Positions 1 to 34,453 of a stretch of DNA of 64,000 nt are shown here, piece after piece. Origin of the DNA: Doris montereyensis (taxonomy: Eukaryota > Mollusca > Gastropoda > Nudibranchia > Dorididae); the NCBI GenBank assembly GCA_037039925.1, contig JAXRKP010000474.1, positions 184,501 through 248,500 on the forward strand. Reading direction: 5' to 3'. The position numbers and the translations under genes were made by a program. The stretch's first letter is position 1; each line of letters starts with the position of its first letter. The notes below the pieces were generated by a model. That model made no database searches. It was given only the letters and a program-made list of their open reading frames with translations, and was not told the origin of the DNA.

Positions 1-800
1 GCTCTCAAATCCATAACTTATTGGCAGTGTCAAGCTCTCAAATCCATAACTTATTGGCAGTGTCAAGCTCTCAAATCCATAACTTATTGGCAGTGTCAAG
101 CTCTCAAATCCATAACTTATTGGCAGTGTCAATCTCTCAAATCCATAACTTATTGGCAGTGTCAAGCTCTCAAATCCATAACTTATTGGCAGTGTGAAGC
201 TCTCAAATCCATAACTTATTGGCAGTGCTAAACTGATGAAATTGTAACTCATTAGCAGTGCCAAGCTCTCAAATTCATAACTTATTGGCAGTGTAAGCTG
301 ATCAAATTATAACTTATTGGCAGTGTCAAGCTCTCAAATTCATAACTTAAGTGCTAAACTGATGACATTATAACTTATTAGCAGTGTCAAGCTCTCAAAT
401 CCATAACTTATTGGCAGTGTAAACTGATGAAATTATAACTTATTGGCAATGTCAAGCTCTCAAATTCATAACTTATTGGCAGTGTCAAGCTCTCAAATTC
501 ATAACTTATTGGCAGTGTCAAGCTCTCAAATTCATAACTTATTGGCAGTGTCAAGCTCTCAAATCCATAACTTATTGGCAGTGTCAAGCTCTCAAATTAT
601 AACTGAGTGTCAATCTCTCAAATTCATAACTTATTGGCAGTGTCAAGCTCTCAAATTAAACTGATGAAATTATAACTTATAAGAAGTGTCAAGCTCTCAA
701 ATTCATAACTTATTGGCAGTGCTAAACTGATGAAATTATAACTTATAAGAAGTGTCAAACCATCAAATTTATAATTTTTAGCATTGGCAAGCCATCAAAT
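1..800. repeat. 33-bp satellite array (two unit types)
   Basis: About two dozen copies of a 33-bp unit, with consensus core CTCAAATCCATAACTTATTGG followed by CAGTGTC. A second unit type contains CTGATGAAATTATAACTTATT and is interspersed from about 230 onward, so there is some higher-order mixing. The array decays after about 770. Because 33 is divisible by 3 the array stays open on the plus strand (443-664 reads as an 11-residue repeat SSSQIHNLLAV). I regard that ORF as a by-product of the period, not a gene. The array lies in the last visible DPH5 intron and may continue left of the window. Confidence 0.95.
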
Positions 801-1089
801 TTATATAACTTATTAGAAGAACCAAGTGATCAAAGTCATGCTGAGAAGAGATTGATGAGTACTATATTATGAAAATCAAAGGGTACTATCAGTTATTTCA
901 CCCATTGTAAAAAAGATGATCATGAGTAAAAAAAAATATTGATGTATGTTCAAATCATAAGAATGATAATTATAAGGAAGATGAAGATTTAAAACCTTTT
1001 TTTGTGCTGCTGCTCTCATACATAATGTATCAATTTTCAGCTGTTACATGAAAATGATGAAAAGAGACAGATTTTATTTAACAACCCAC

Positions 1090-1210
1090 CTAAAAGACAA
1101 AGTGTATGCATTCCTCTCTCTCTGTTGATCAAAATTTTATCATAAAAACTCTCTGGTTGCCAGTTGTCTTCCCAAAATACAATTGAAACAGTCTCACCAT
1201 AATTGTAGAG
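1090..1210 (-). CDS. DPH5: DPH5 exon 5
   Basis: Acceptor TTTCTTTAG; encodes [20 protein letters not shown] through [11 protein letters not shown]; donor GTGGGT after one base of the next codon. The next exon (normally starting DIKVKEQ-like) was not found to the left, where the satellite array occupies 1-800. Confidence 0.88.
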
Positions 1211-3298
1211 CTAAAGAAATAAGAAAGCACAAAGAAGAATATTAAATTTGAATCAAAACTCAAAAACTTGTTCTTACCTATTTTACTGAATTATAATATG
1301 AGGTATAAGAATAAGTTAAGATATTTTTTATTATAAAACTAAGAGTGAGCACAAGGTATGAGAGATAAAAACAAAGAAAAATAAAACACAGATTGAAAAA
1401 GAATGTCAGGACAGGGAAGCCTGGAGAAAGAACATTTCGAGCATCTAAACTCATACACCAGAAGGTAGAATGGGAACTGAGAAAGAAAAAAGAAAGAGAG
1501 TTGAACAAAGTTAGTTTACTAAATAACGATATGTATTCCCCAATATCATAAAGTTACCCAAGTGCACCCGATTGTTTAAAATCATGCAACCTTTATGTGA
1601 TGTTATTCCTCTGATCCAAACAATCTTATTTGTTAAATGAAGATGAGGAATATTGAGATATAGAATAGGAGAAGTTTTGATTAAGTTGGTGATAAGAAAC
1701 AATCAAGCTTATTGTAGTCTCTTACATCTTTTCAGTAACATTATCATAAAGTTTTCTTTTTTCTCTCTCCCAATTACTTGTTAAGGGCACTTCAAATTAG
1801 TTCATTAAAAAGAAAAACATGAAAATCCCCAAAAGGCTGCTTCATATTGTAAAAATACCTATTGCTATGTGCTCTTTTGTTTCTAAAATATTTTATTCAA
1901 TTCATAATCATATGCATCATCCATCCAAAATTTTAAGATTTCACAATTGAGTACAAATTGACAGAATTGGAAGGTAACTCTTGAAAATGATTAATAGTAC
2001 GAAAGAAGTGATGACAAAAAATAAAATAAGCACAAACTTCTCCCTCTCTCTTGACAAAAAACCCGATCTCGCCAAGGAATTTACATGGGACCATAAGATC
2101 TGTCTCTGAGAATTATTTCAATCTTAAAATGTTATATGCGAATGAACAAGGCCTGTAATTAAAATGAAATGAACCAGCAGAAGATTTAAAATACTTACCT
2201 GAAGGCCACAACAGCCAATAGCATTCATAATTGATGCATTATGGATGACATTGTAAGGAACACCCTTTTCTACCGCTCTGAGAATAAGATCTGTATGAGT
2301 TGTTGCTCTGAAAAATAACAAATTATGACATATTTTGGAATGCCCTACCCTGTGTACACTTTGTAATTCTCAAATGTTGTACATGTTTACATACTGAAGA
2401 AGTAAAATGCTCCTGAATTATCATACAGGGATAATAAAAAAGAAATTGATGTTAATGAAAACCACATGCTGTGTAAAAAGTTGGTCAGGAGGAGTAAGAC
2501 TACTAGTTTGAACATTTAATTTTAAAAACAACTGTTAGATTTAAAAGATTGTTGAAATCATCTGTATAATGTACTTAAGTCTCTCCTCATGTTTATGGTT
2601 GAACACTAAAAATTGTAGCAGATTTTCAATAGTATGTATTCATATCAAAAGACAGTAAGAACATCAAGCCACCTCTATCAAGATACTTGTGTTCAGAAAT
2701 GATTTTTGAAAGCCCTTAGAAACACACAGGTTTTTTCAATAATGAAGATCTTCGTTTCATTGCCTTTGATCAATTTGTTTCTTCCTTTGTGTGTGTGTGT
2801 AGTTTTAAAACAATATTTAAAAACAAATGGAATAAAACATTTCACTTTAAACTCACCCAAGAGGATCACCAACAACTAAAAATGCAACATCACACGTATC
2901 AGCATTGGCCATGAGGACATCTTGAGAAAAAGGAAATGAAAATAAAAGATCTTATCTAAGGGTGGTAACTTAGAGAGACATATTTACTGAGAAGGCCTTT
3001 TTCATGCAACCATGTAGTATGAAAGCAAAAGCTGAGAGAAAAAAGGATAAAATATACAACGTGAGAAAAATTAAAGAGAGAGAAAGGTAATTTTCTTCAT
3101 TGGGAAATTACGCTTGGCGAAACAGCTGGATCAATGACAGATAATAATGTAAAGAATAAAAGATGAGGTTGTACAACCTACCAATAGCATCTGCCAAGTA
3201 TCCATGAGAGAAGAGAGAGTGAGTGTGTGAGTGAGAGAGCCAGTAGTGTATAGATATAGATAGGAAGATATATAGGGAGGAGGACTCAGGAGGAGGAG

Positions 3299-3361
<63 letters not shown>

Positions 3362-6300
3362 TGACTTTCATTCATTTCATAGTTAGTGTCCTGGACGGCT
3401 GGAGACAGGTAAGCTCTGCTTTCCCCATTTGAATAGCATTGAATAAGCAACCAAGCAGGGACATGTATTTTATCAGATTCTTGACATTGTGCTCTTAAAG
3501 TAAGTGGTGCAAATGATGTGATTTTGTTGGAAGAATTTAAACGGGCTGTTTTTCTTGTGTCTTAAGTCTAAAAGTAAATGGGTTGCTGTAACATGTCTGT
3601 GAACTGTCTAAGTCTCACCAATGGGATAAGGGTTGCAACTGGTTGGTTAAAATGCAACAAAAAAAATAAAATAAAAGCATAACTCCAATTAAATTTTATA
3701 CTGAATTTCACATTAATTTTTAGTTTTTTTCTTTCCAGCTCAACTTAGTAATAAATAAACATTTTCATTCAATCTTCCTCACATCTATCAACTAACCTTG
3801 GTACTGCGAGAAAAGTTCTTGAATTAAAAGAATCAACAAATATTTCTAAGTATTAAAATTTGATTAACACTTTTGGGTTAAATTAAAATATGCACACTAA
3901 CAGTAACACTCAAGAAATGAATAGTCAGCTATTATGGAGAAGAAGAGGAAGTATTTAGATCATTTGGTTCACATGTAAAGACATTGACCTTTCATTTGTT
4001 TGCCAGCCCATACAAATACACTTTTATCGAAAAGTCCTGAAACAATAATGCAAGAAATTCGACCCAACAATATGCGGCATATTGTGAAAAAATTGCATCA
4101 TGAGCAGCTTTGTTTAAAAATCAGCTGTATATCTATTTCTGCAAATCAAGAAAAGCATAATACGGTTGATAGGATGGAAATGAATGACGTAACGTAGTAA
4201 GTGAACTCAAACTTATTTGGTTGAAGGAGTTTTATTGAATTCAGAAGCATATCTTTCTATGTTTAGTTGGAAACTGGAATGCTTTATCAGAGTTTGAATC
4301 CTACTTTTGCAAAACTTCCCACTTAAGCCTATAAACACCAAGTCCCGCACTGTGGATTTCAAAGTGTTGTGGAAACTCACTTAAAATTTTTATTTTTTTT
4401 TTTTAATATCTGGAGAATTCTGAAATGCATTTTTTCTCAATTAAGAGCTGCCAGAAAACATACATGTAAAGAAGATGAGTCACTTTGAATTAAGACTAAA
4501 ACATAAAATTTATGGAAAATATTTTAACTCTACCATACCAGAGTTTTGTTCCACCATATCACGGTCTGCAAGAATGACTTCTCTATCATAATACTTTTCC
4601 TGGGGGATCAAGATGATACAAAATAATAATATTAACAGAGATGGAACATATCTAAAGTATATTTTATAATATTAAATTATCAAGCGGTGCTGGCAGCCCA
4701 GTGTTACAGCATGTTCACACGAGAGGAGTTGTTCTAACTACAGAATGCACAAAATCTCTCTTTACCATCAATCGCTATTCACACCAAACTTAATTTGTCG
4801 TTCTAACAACTTTCCACATTTACCGGGACAATAAAATTCCACCGACTGTCAGCCAGCCCATCATTCAGTGAGATGCATTGTCTCGGGAATGTTGATTGAC
4901 ATTTCCGGTCCGAGCCGCTTGCCTGGACAAACTTTCAACTGACCTTACCGAATCAGGGAATGGTCGTAGAATTTTTTAAATTGCAGTTTTGGAATCAGTG
5001 CCAAAATTAAGGTGTCATCAAAACAGAATTTGCTTTTTATCAATAATAAAGGAAATATTTTTCTTATTTTTCTTAAATAATAATTAATAATGCAAAACTG
5101 TGAAGTGTGTAGAAGATTGGGTAATTAATGAATGAGGTAAGTGTGTAGTTTTCAATAGGTCTAATCAGATCTATTTTACTTGAGATTGAAAGGTTACAGC
5201 CACATAAAAAATGGATACTGCTGAAGGTGAAGCACTCATCAATGCAGTCTACAAAAGACCAGGACTGTATTACAATACCAGCAAAATGTGTTCAAACAGA
5301 CAATATTATGTTGTAATTGGTCATTTCTTTTTCTATGAAAGGTGAAACCATGCGCAACAAGCTGTTGAAACTCTCCGGGCTCATGCGAATATACGCTAGA
5401 CACTTCTCGACATCTGCTAGTATTTGCGGTACTAGACGATGAAACTCTCCAAATATCAAGCGTTGAGAACAAATGGGATGAGCTCAATATCTTCTTTCTC
5501 TTCTATTGTCAAGTCTGCGTTGTATCCATAACAAAACTAACAGCTTCGTTTTGGCGTACATGTTGACTACATGGACGACCGATCTTTTTTTGTGTGAACA
5601 CACTTCCTCGTTCTAAGTTGTTAGAATGATGTAGTTAGAACAACTCTTTTGGTGTGAACGAGCCTTTAGACTGCCAGACTTGGAATAGTGAGGTTGTGGG
5701 TAAAACCTGTGAATGTTGTGTTCTTTTGGGAAAAAGGCTACATGTATATTAATGACGTATTATCACCTGTTCCGTTTCATGCGTAGATACTGCAAAAGAC
5801 ATAAAATTCTATAAACATATTTGATTACATTGTTGGTAGAAGAAGTGAAAAAGAATAACAGAGAGACAAAATACAAACAGATAGTAACATCGATGAAAGA
5901 AGTACCAAGGTGGCGAACTGCTATGACACTACAGGGAAATAATTCATAGCTTGAAGACATGAGAAAAAATGGAAACCTATGTTGGGCTCTGTCTGGCTTT
6001 CTGTCTTCTTCATTTATTACTCCATTTCCAAGTCTTCTTCCTTTCTCTATGTCTCTCTTAGTGACTCTTACTTGACTTTGTTGCTTTCTTACAGATTACA
6101 GTAGTGACCGCCTAAATGCCTGGTGCTTGGGAAGCAGACAAAATGGGCATGCAGGCAAAAGTAGGTCAGGGGCAACAATTTGGGGGTAGGCCTATTTTTG
6201 TGAAGTTGGGTGACCTTAGTGATTTGTCGATTTCGTCCAGGATTTAAAGCTTCTTTTGTAGATCATTTATTGGTTTATGTATTTTTATTTTCAAGATGTA

Positions 6301-8894
6301 TATCTGTATGTAGCTGTGAAAAATTCAAGTTGCTGCTATGGATGCTAAGAAAGAAGTGTGGGCAGAGTCCAGAAGACTGTTCAATTCTAATTGACAAACC
6401 AGTGATCTAATGGGACAAATGATGTGTTGTACAGTGGGTGGAGTTATGAAGAGAAGATTGGTAAACGTTAAGTACATTATGGCCTACATATAATGGATAG
6501 GTAATGAAGAGTGGTTGCAATGCATGGCAAGCCCTATTATATTAGCAATCGGATTACATGTATGATAAAGAAAAACAGTATTTAATCAATTACGGACATA
6601 TCTTACGATACTTTGGTGGAGAAAAGATACCTGCAGTTACTGTTGAGACCGGGCGTTCAGGCGAAAATCTTAATTTTAAAGCGGGCATTTAGAGGAGCAA
6701 TTTATATAGAAAAAATCGGTTTCACTGAGATTGCGGGCATTTAGGCGGTCACTACTGTACCAACACAATCATGTACAACATAATACTTTTGTGTATTCAT
6801 TTGTTTCCTTACTACTTACCCCATTGACAACATATATGTAGTGATCTTAAGGTCAATTAGCAGGAAACAGCTACAAGGAAGACATGTTGAAATAGGGAAA
6901 GGAAAGAAAAAGGACCTGTCATGGCATAAACCAACTTCTCAAACAACATACAGAACACTACAAAAATTACAAACACTTAAAATATACATTTCTATCGATT
7001 TACAAACAATTGCAACTGATGATAGTGAATGAATTGCCTTATAAAAAGAAAGATCCAGCAGTGTGTTTTCATAGCAGTGAGAGGGAGCTCAGAAAACATG
7101 TTATATTTATCTCTATACAATTTCTAGTAAAAAGTCATACAAATTAATTATTATTCATCTTAAATTAATCAAAATATGAAAGACAATAAAGTCCTAAGAA
7201 ATAAAAGAAAAGTAAATAGATTTTTCAATTTAGTGAGCCGTTTCCAATTGATAACCCTATGATAAAATTCTGCAGTCTCATTTTCGCAAGTTGAATGGTG
7301 AGTACTGGTGCTAAGTCAGTTACTATGCATGTGAAATGCTATCTTTAAAAAATACTGAAAACATAATTTCACAAACCCTTACAGAGAGAGAGAGACAGAG
7401 AGAGGCAGGATGGAGAGAGGAGAGTGAGAGAACAGGAGAAAGGAGAGTGAGAGAACAGGAGAGAGAAGACAGAATCAGATAGGGAGATAGCGATACAGAG
7501 AGATGGAGATGGATAAATTATGATTAATTAATTACTTCGTTTTACAAGTATTTGCATCATAAAAATTGTATTATTATCACCAACCTGCTTTGTTAATAAA
7601 GATACTAGATTTAGTGTTAGTAGAACCCTTAGTATGCATTTTATTTTAATGATGAGTCATGTTGATGTAGATCATTCGTAATGAAGTGCAGTACAGGTCG
7701 TAAAACATAGGAATCGATTATAAAAACAAAATCGAATATTTTGCACTTACGACCTTTTTCTCGGACGGTGACGATATAAATACTAAAGAGAGAGGAGAAA
7801 AGAGAGAGAGAGAAGGACCAGGGAGGTTGGAAGGAGTTCTGGAGTTGGGTCCCAGCCAAAGGAAAAACATAAAGAGGGTTTATTTTGAAATATGCTAAGA
7901 GAGGGGGAACATGATGGAACAAGATGAGGAAGCTAACAGAGAACAGAAAAGTCTGATGTGTTCATCTGGGGCCTATACCCTAACAATGAGGGTTAAAGGC
8001 GCATCATCTGCTATCAACATCAGTGAAAATAGGATACACTCAACTATGGAACTCCTCCTGGGTGATTTTAGGGTCAGGGATGGTAATAGTGTGTGTGCGA
8101 CTATGGGAGTCCTTCCCTAAAATGTTATATCACAAACAATTCATAACCATAACTTCCGAAACTACTAGTTCTAGATTGAGGTCTTATTTTATAATAGCTT
8201 AACAGCAACTGTACAAGCATGTCCGGAGACATTGGTGGATTATGATCTCATGAACATACCATCAACTCACCATCGATTGATATTTTCAGAGAAAGACTGT
8301 CACGTATAGATCCAAATTGTCCGTTGTAATTCAACTGGTTTCTAAAACGTACTATTCAGATTCTCTTTATAATCAATCAGGGTCTCTTTAACTTTGACTG
8401 CAGTAAACTCAGAAACCACTGTGTCGGGTATGGGTAATATCGAGTATGATTATTAGGTCAAATAAGCACTCAATATGAGGTCACGCAGGTTTCTTATTAT
8501 AATGACCAGAAATTGATGAATTAGATCTAGATGTAGATCTAGATATCTAGTAACAATACAAAATTTTCTCGATCGTGGGAATACAATCTTTTTTCAATCA
8601 ATCTAAATACTGATTTGATTAAATAGTTCATTCGGTAAGAGCAGGCTATTTAAAACCTACATGCCAACTATGGTGGTCGTGGGTGCTGTGGTACCTGAGT
8701 TTATAGGGCTCAAAGTTAGAAAAGTCAGCTTTAGATACAATTCTTAGAAGGCTACCTACCAGTGCTTCTTTCCCAACAGTGAGAATTGAAGTATATGCCT
8801 CAAGGTAGACTCTTTCACATCTTTTGATAGTTTCAAGGCCTTTCACTGTGATATCACTGGCATCTCCAAGTCCAAGACCAATAAGGTAGAACAT
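1090..8894 (-). CDS. DPH5: Diphthine methyl ester synthase DPH5, 5' part (5 exons, 3' end outside window)
   Basis: DPH5 is the SAM-dependent methyltransferase that methylates the modified histidine of eEF2 in cytosolic diphthamide synthesis. The N-terminus [20 protein letters not shown] is the signature start of the family. Downstream exons give [27 protein letters not shown] (the SAM/substrate pocket), [15 protein letters not shown] and [21 protein letters not shown]. Five exons join in phase: 8760-8894, 4539-4599, 2857-2920, 2199-2307, 1090-1210, all with GT-AG borders. They cover roughly the first 163 codons of a family usually near 285 aa. The C-terminal exons (usually holding the KIYEPPRYM-like segment) are not visible and must lie left of position 1. 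The ATG at 8894 sits in a GCCATG context. The gene is divergent from UBE3C. Intron 1 is over 4 kb and full of transposon remnants. Confidence 0.93.
1362..1505. repeat. Dispersed repeat fragment, family shared with 17276-17400
   Basis: About 120 bp shared with UBE3C intron 6, including GGACAGGG(A/C)AGCCTGGAGAAAG and GAGGATCTAAACCCATACAC-like segments, then an A-rich tail in both. Same orientation in both places. Probably the 3' part of a short retroposon; family not identified. Confidence 0.7.
2199..2307 (-). CDS. DPH5: DPH5 exon 4
   Basis: Encodes [15 protein letters not shown] and [15 protein letters not shown], among the best conserved DPH5 segments. Acceptor TTTTTCAG, donor GTAAGT, ends in phase 0. 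Confidence 0.93.
2857..2920 (-). CDS. DPH5: DPH5 exon 3
   Basis: Encodes [20 protein letters not shown] plus LG. Acceptor CTCAAG, donor GTGAGT; phase 1 in, phase 2 out. Confidence 0.9.
3301..3359. repeat. (GA)n microsatellite
   Basis: Near-perfect GA run preceded by a GGAGGA-rich stretch, in DPH5 intron 2. The long Leu/Ser ORF read on the minus strand here is an artefact of the repeat. Confidence 0.98.
4539..4599 (-). CDS. DPH5: DPH5 exon 2
   Basis: Acceptor CCCCCAG; encodes [20 protein letters not shown]; donor GTATGG; leaves phase 1. Too short to appear as a long ORF. Confidence 0.9.
4707..5665 (-). mobile_element. PIF/Harbinger DNA transposon remnant with terminal inverted repeats and TTA duplication
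   Basis: Ends are inverted copies: left CAGCATGTTCACACGAGAGG then AGTTGTTCTAACTACA; right, reverse complemented, AGGCTCGTTCACACCAAAAG then the same AGTTGTTCTAACTACA. Both ends are flanked by TTA (4704-4706 and 5666-5668), the usual 3-bp target of PIF/Harbinger. Inside, on the minus strand around 5296-5425, one frame reads [17 protein letters not shown] followed by [12 protein letters not shown], which resembles the N-terminal part of Harbinger transposases (RMSPExF..LL..V.P.IEK). No DDE-bearing region fits in the roughly 960 bp, so this is an internally deleted, non-autonomous copy. Lies in DPH5 intron 1. Confidence 0.75.
6099..6757. mobile_element. TA-flanked pogo/mariner-like non-autonomous element, 659 bp
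   Basis: Perfect 22-bp terminal inverted repeats CAGTAGTGACCGCCTAAATGCC at both ends, with TA on each side (6097-6098 and 6758-6759). A CAGT start, TA target and short TIR fit pogo/Tigger or a related Tc1/mariner group. No transposase reading frame was recognised inside (the 66-codon ORF at 6210-6410 shows no known motif). Lies in DPH5 intron 1. Confidence 0.8.
7381..7515. repeat. Purine-rich GAGA low-complexity tract
   Basis: Degenerate GAGA/GGAGAG repeats in DPH5 intron 1. No coding signal. Confidence 0.85.
8381..8722. mobile_element. MITE-like element, copy 1 (about 340 bp)
   Basis: Imperfect terminal inverted repeats: left GGTCTCTTTAACTTTGACTG then AACTCAGAAACCAC; right GTGGTACCTGAGTTTATAGG then CTCAAAGTTAGAAA. 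About 340 bp related to 13606-13959. It ends about 40 bp from the DPH5 exon 1 donor. Superfamily not determined; no clear target duplication seen. Confidence 0.7.
8760..8894 (-). CDS. DPH5: DPH5 exon 1
   Basis: 45 codons from ATG, ending ...TVGKEAL at donor GTAGGT, phase 0. Contains the GLGLGDA glycine-rich loop. The end of a MITE copy lies less than 40 bp inside the intron. Confidence 0.93.
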
Positions 8895-9395
8895 GGCAGG
8901 TTTTGTAAAAATGAGGGTGAGTGTGAGAGATCTATTGGAAGAGCAGCATTACCATGCTCAAATGAGCTCCGAGCAATGAAATACGAAAGGAAAAGAGAAA
9001 GTAGAAGTAATATTGTACCTCCGCGTGTAAATGAGAGCTGCCTCGTCATTGTCAAACAACGTATTATTGGTTGATTTTGGAGAGTGTCACCCAATAGAAT
9101 GACTCGTAAGAATTTTCCTTGTATTTAGGTCCATGACACAGTGTTTTGATCGGAAGTTGATGGAAGCTTCCTTCCCTAACGGATTATTCTCGATCACAGA
9201 AATCAGACTCTGATATTTCTCCGGTCCTGGTAGATTAAAGATCCGTAGAAGGTTGCAATTTGTTTGATTAGATTTTAGATTTTAAAAACATTTGGGTCTT
9301 TCTTTCATCTGTTTCCATATTTCGATCTAGATCTAGGCTCTAGCTCTAGTTGCGTAGAAGGTCTTCTCGAAGTTAACCAATTCAACGCTGTCACA
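8895..9395. promoter_or_regulatory. Presumed bidirectional promoter between DPH5 and UBE3C
   Basis: Only 501 bp separate the two divergent start codons, so both transcription starts probably lie here. The stretch is less AT-rich than neighbouring introns. A CCAAT on the plus strand near 9090 (CACCCAATAGAATG) is a possible element. Inferred from gene arrangement; no TATA box assigned. Confidence 0.55.
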
Positions 9396-32347
<22,952 letters not shown>

Positions 32348-32679
32348 TGAAATGAGTGACTGTTGAGTATTTTATGTAAAAGGAAATCAAAGACTTGTGA
32401 AGTCATGTTGGTGATGTGAACAAAAATCTTTCATTAGAATAGGTAATGTGTACATGCAACCTTCCATGTTCCTTGACCTACTTTCCATTTAAAACCACCA
32501 GCAGACCTGACCTGCCAGCTTTTGAGCCATTTGAGTGAAATGAGGATGGGGGTGTATTCCTTGATCAAAGGAAATCCAGATGTGGGAGTATGCTGAGAAT
32601 CAGAATTCCAAGCACGACTTGATCTAAGTGACTTCAATTTTGAGTTTGTATGTTGTGTGATATCTAAAGACTATCCCAT

Positions 32680-33360
32680 ATCATGCCTCAGCACATCTTA
32701 TCCGGAGCTTACTTTGAATCGAGGAAGAGGAAACTGATTTCTTCTTAACTGTATCCTTAATTTTCACGCTTGCAAGGTGGAAGAGATTAAGGGAAAATAT
32801 GGCGATAGAAGACTGGAGGTGTTCCAGTTGCAGATTAGACTCCAAGGGTGCATGAAAGAGTGTAGAATGAGGTCCTGGAATTTTTTTTCGGGTGTGGCAA
32901 TAGTTGTGTTGGAGGAAATGGTCTGTGGAAACACAGTTGTAAAGGGATGCTAAGATGTTTCCCTGCATTTCCTGAGCAGTTTTCCCATTTCTGATTGCAT
33001 GACTGTTATATTTAGATAACTTTTTAATCACCTTTTGAGAGAGCTGTCTGTGGCCTCTCCCTTCTAGATTAATGCCCTTCTTGCTTGAGTCAGAAAGGTT
33101 TCTGAGGGCAGTACCAAGTCGTTAGCCCACATGGTTGATACATTCTTCTTATTTCGATATAATGTAATCTGTACCATAAGGCACGCACGCCAAAACACAA
33201 TTATTGTAAAGTTTGGAATTTCTACTGAAAGCATCACAGTGCATCTCAAATTCTGACGTTGAACCAAATGCTTCCACATAACTTGAGCAAAGTGGGCTGG
33301 TGACCTATTTTGTTCAATCCCTTTTCCAGTGGAAGCACATGTGTAATAAGAATCACTCAT
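32680..33360 (-). pseudogene. Broken Mutator-like transposase-domain gene fragment
   Basis: Minus-strand pieces in changing frames give PYGTDYIISK, EECINHVG, RLGTALRNLSDSSKKG, GRGHRQLSQKVIKKLSKYNS, HAIRNG and NILASLYNCVSTD. The order matches the C-terminal half of multi-copy invertebrate proteins annotated as Mutator-like transposase-domain (EECINHVxKRLGTALR, GRGxLTxxxIKKLxxYYxxAIR, STDxxPxHxxCP). Stop codons after YIISK and after HVG, plus frame changes downstream of NYC, show it is dead. The usual DDE-like N-terminal part is not found. No introns are needed between the pieces. Assignment from remembered family pattern. Confidence 0.6.
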
Positions 33361-33419
33361 TTTGTGGTAGTCTGTAACTAGTCCAGTGAAAATATCTATA
33401 ACGCATCCAAATCCAATGA

Positions 33420-33700
33420 CATTGTTTGCTCACAGCACAGGGGATACAGGAATGTGTGTAATGACATAAGATGGTTCCATTTTATTTGAGGGGGTATAGG
33501 TTTTTGAGCATCTCAAAATAAAGTAAAATACAAATATTTTGTGATGTTCTTTCAAGAATATGGAGATGATTGTTGTCTTCAAAGACAATTTTGTCACTGA
33601 AAACCAAGGAATTGAGACTCGGGGATGGTTAAGAAGTAAAACTAATGAATGGTATTAGATGAAACCATTTGATGAAAGGCTGATTATAGCCATTTGCTGG
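33420..33700 (+). repeat. R1 repeat fragment
   Basis: Similar to 25510-25730 in the same orientation: GACAGCAC...GATACA, GTGTGTAATGxxATAxGATG, TTTATTYGAGGG, TTGTTGTCTTCAxAGA. Confidence 0.7.
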
Positions 33701-34432
33701 ATTATAGTAGAGATTTCCTGTACTGTGGCTCATATGTTTTTCAGCAGTTACTCCAATTTGACACACTAAGCACTAGGCTCAGGACATTGGGACTTAAGGT
33801 AGGCTTGGCAGGTCTCTATTGTATGAAAATATTCAGGATATCACAACATTTGTGATGTTACCTTCTTGCATAAAAGATGATTGTTATTACGATGTCACTG
33901 TGATAATTTCCCCACACTTTGATCACAAAGTAAGCATCCATTACTTTAAATTTAAACTGTTTGAATAAAATAATCTATATCATGACTTAATTACTAAATA
34001 AATTGTGTCTGAATATTAAAAGCTGTGTGAGGATAAATGTTTTCCTTTTTTTTTTATTATGCTGTGAAAGGTATTTGTATCAGGCTTTGTTAGTGCAGAA
34101 TGGTTATACTCAATAACCATCGAGTCCCTGGTTGAGTGATTCATACATACAGTAATAGTTTTTCACTGAAAATGGAATTGGTAGTAGTTAAATTGTGTCA
34201 CAAAAGCATAGTTTGAAGACTTGGTCAAGTTAAAGAATGACAATAGCCACAGGGAGAAATTAAACATAAATTGAAAGCTGAGTGTTAAAGGAGCCAATCA
34301 CTATCATTACCCGGTATATATGTCCAGCTGCTATTAAGTGTTGTAAGTTAGATACTAGCATAAACACAACAGATGGCAAGTGCTGTAACCATTTTTATTT
34401 ATTTTAAATTTTACTTTTTGTTTTATTTTTTT

Positions 34433-34453
34433 GGGGGAGGGGGGGGGGGGGAG
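34433..34453. repeat. Short G-rich run
   Basis: Five G, one A, then a run of twelve or more G. Possible assembly-length uncertainty. Confidence 0.9.

Noticed and set aside
1..800. CRISPR-like array
   Set aside because: Direct tandem units without unique spacers in a eukaryotic intron; a satellite.
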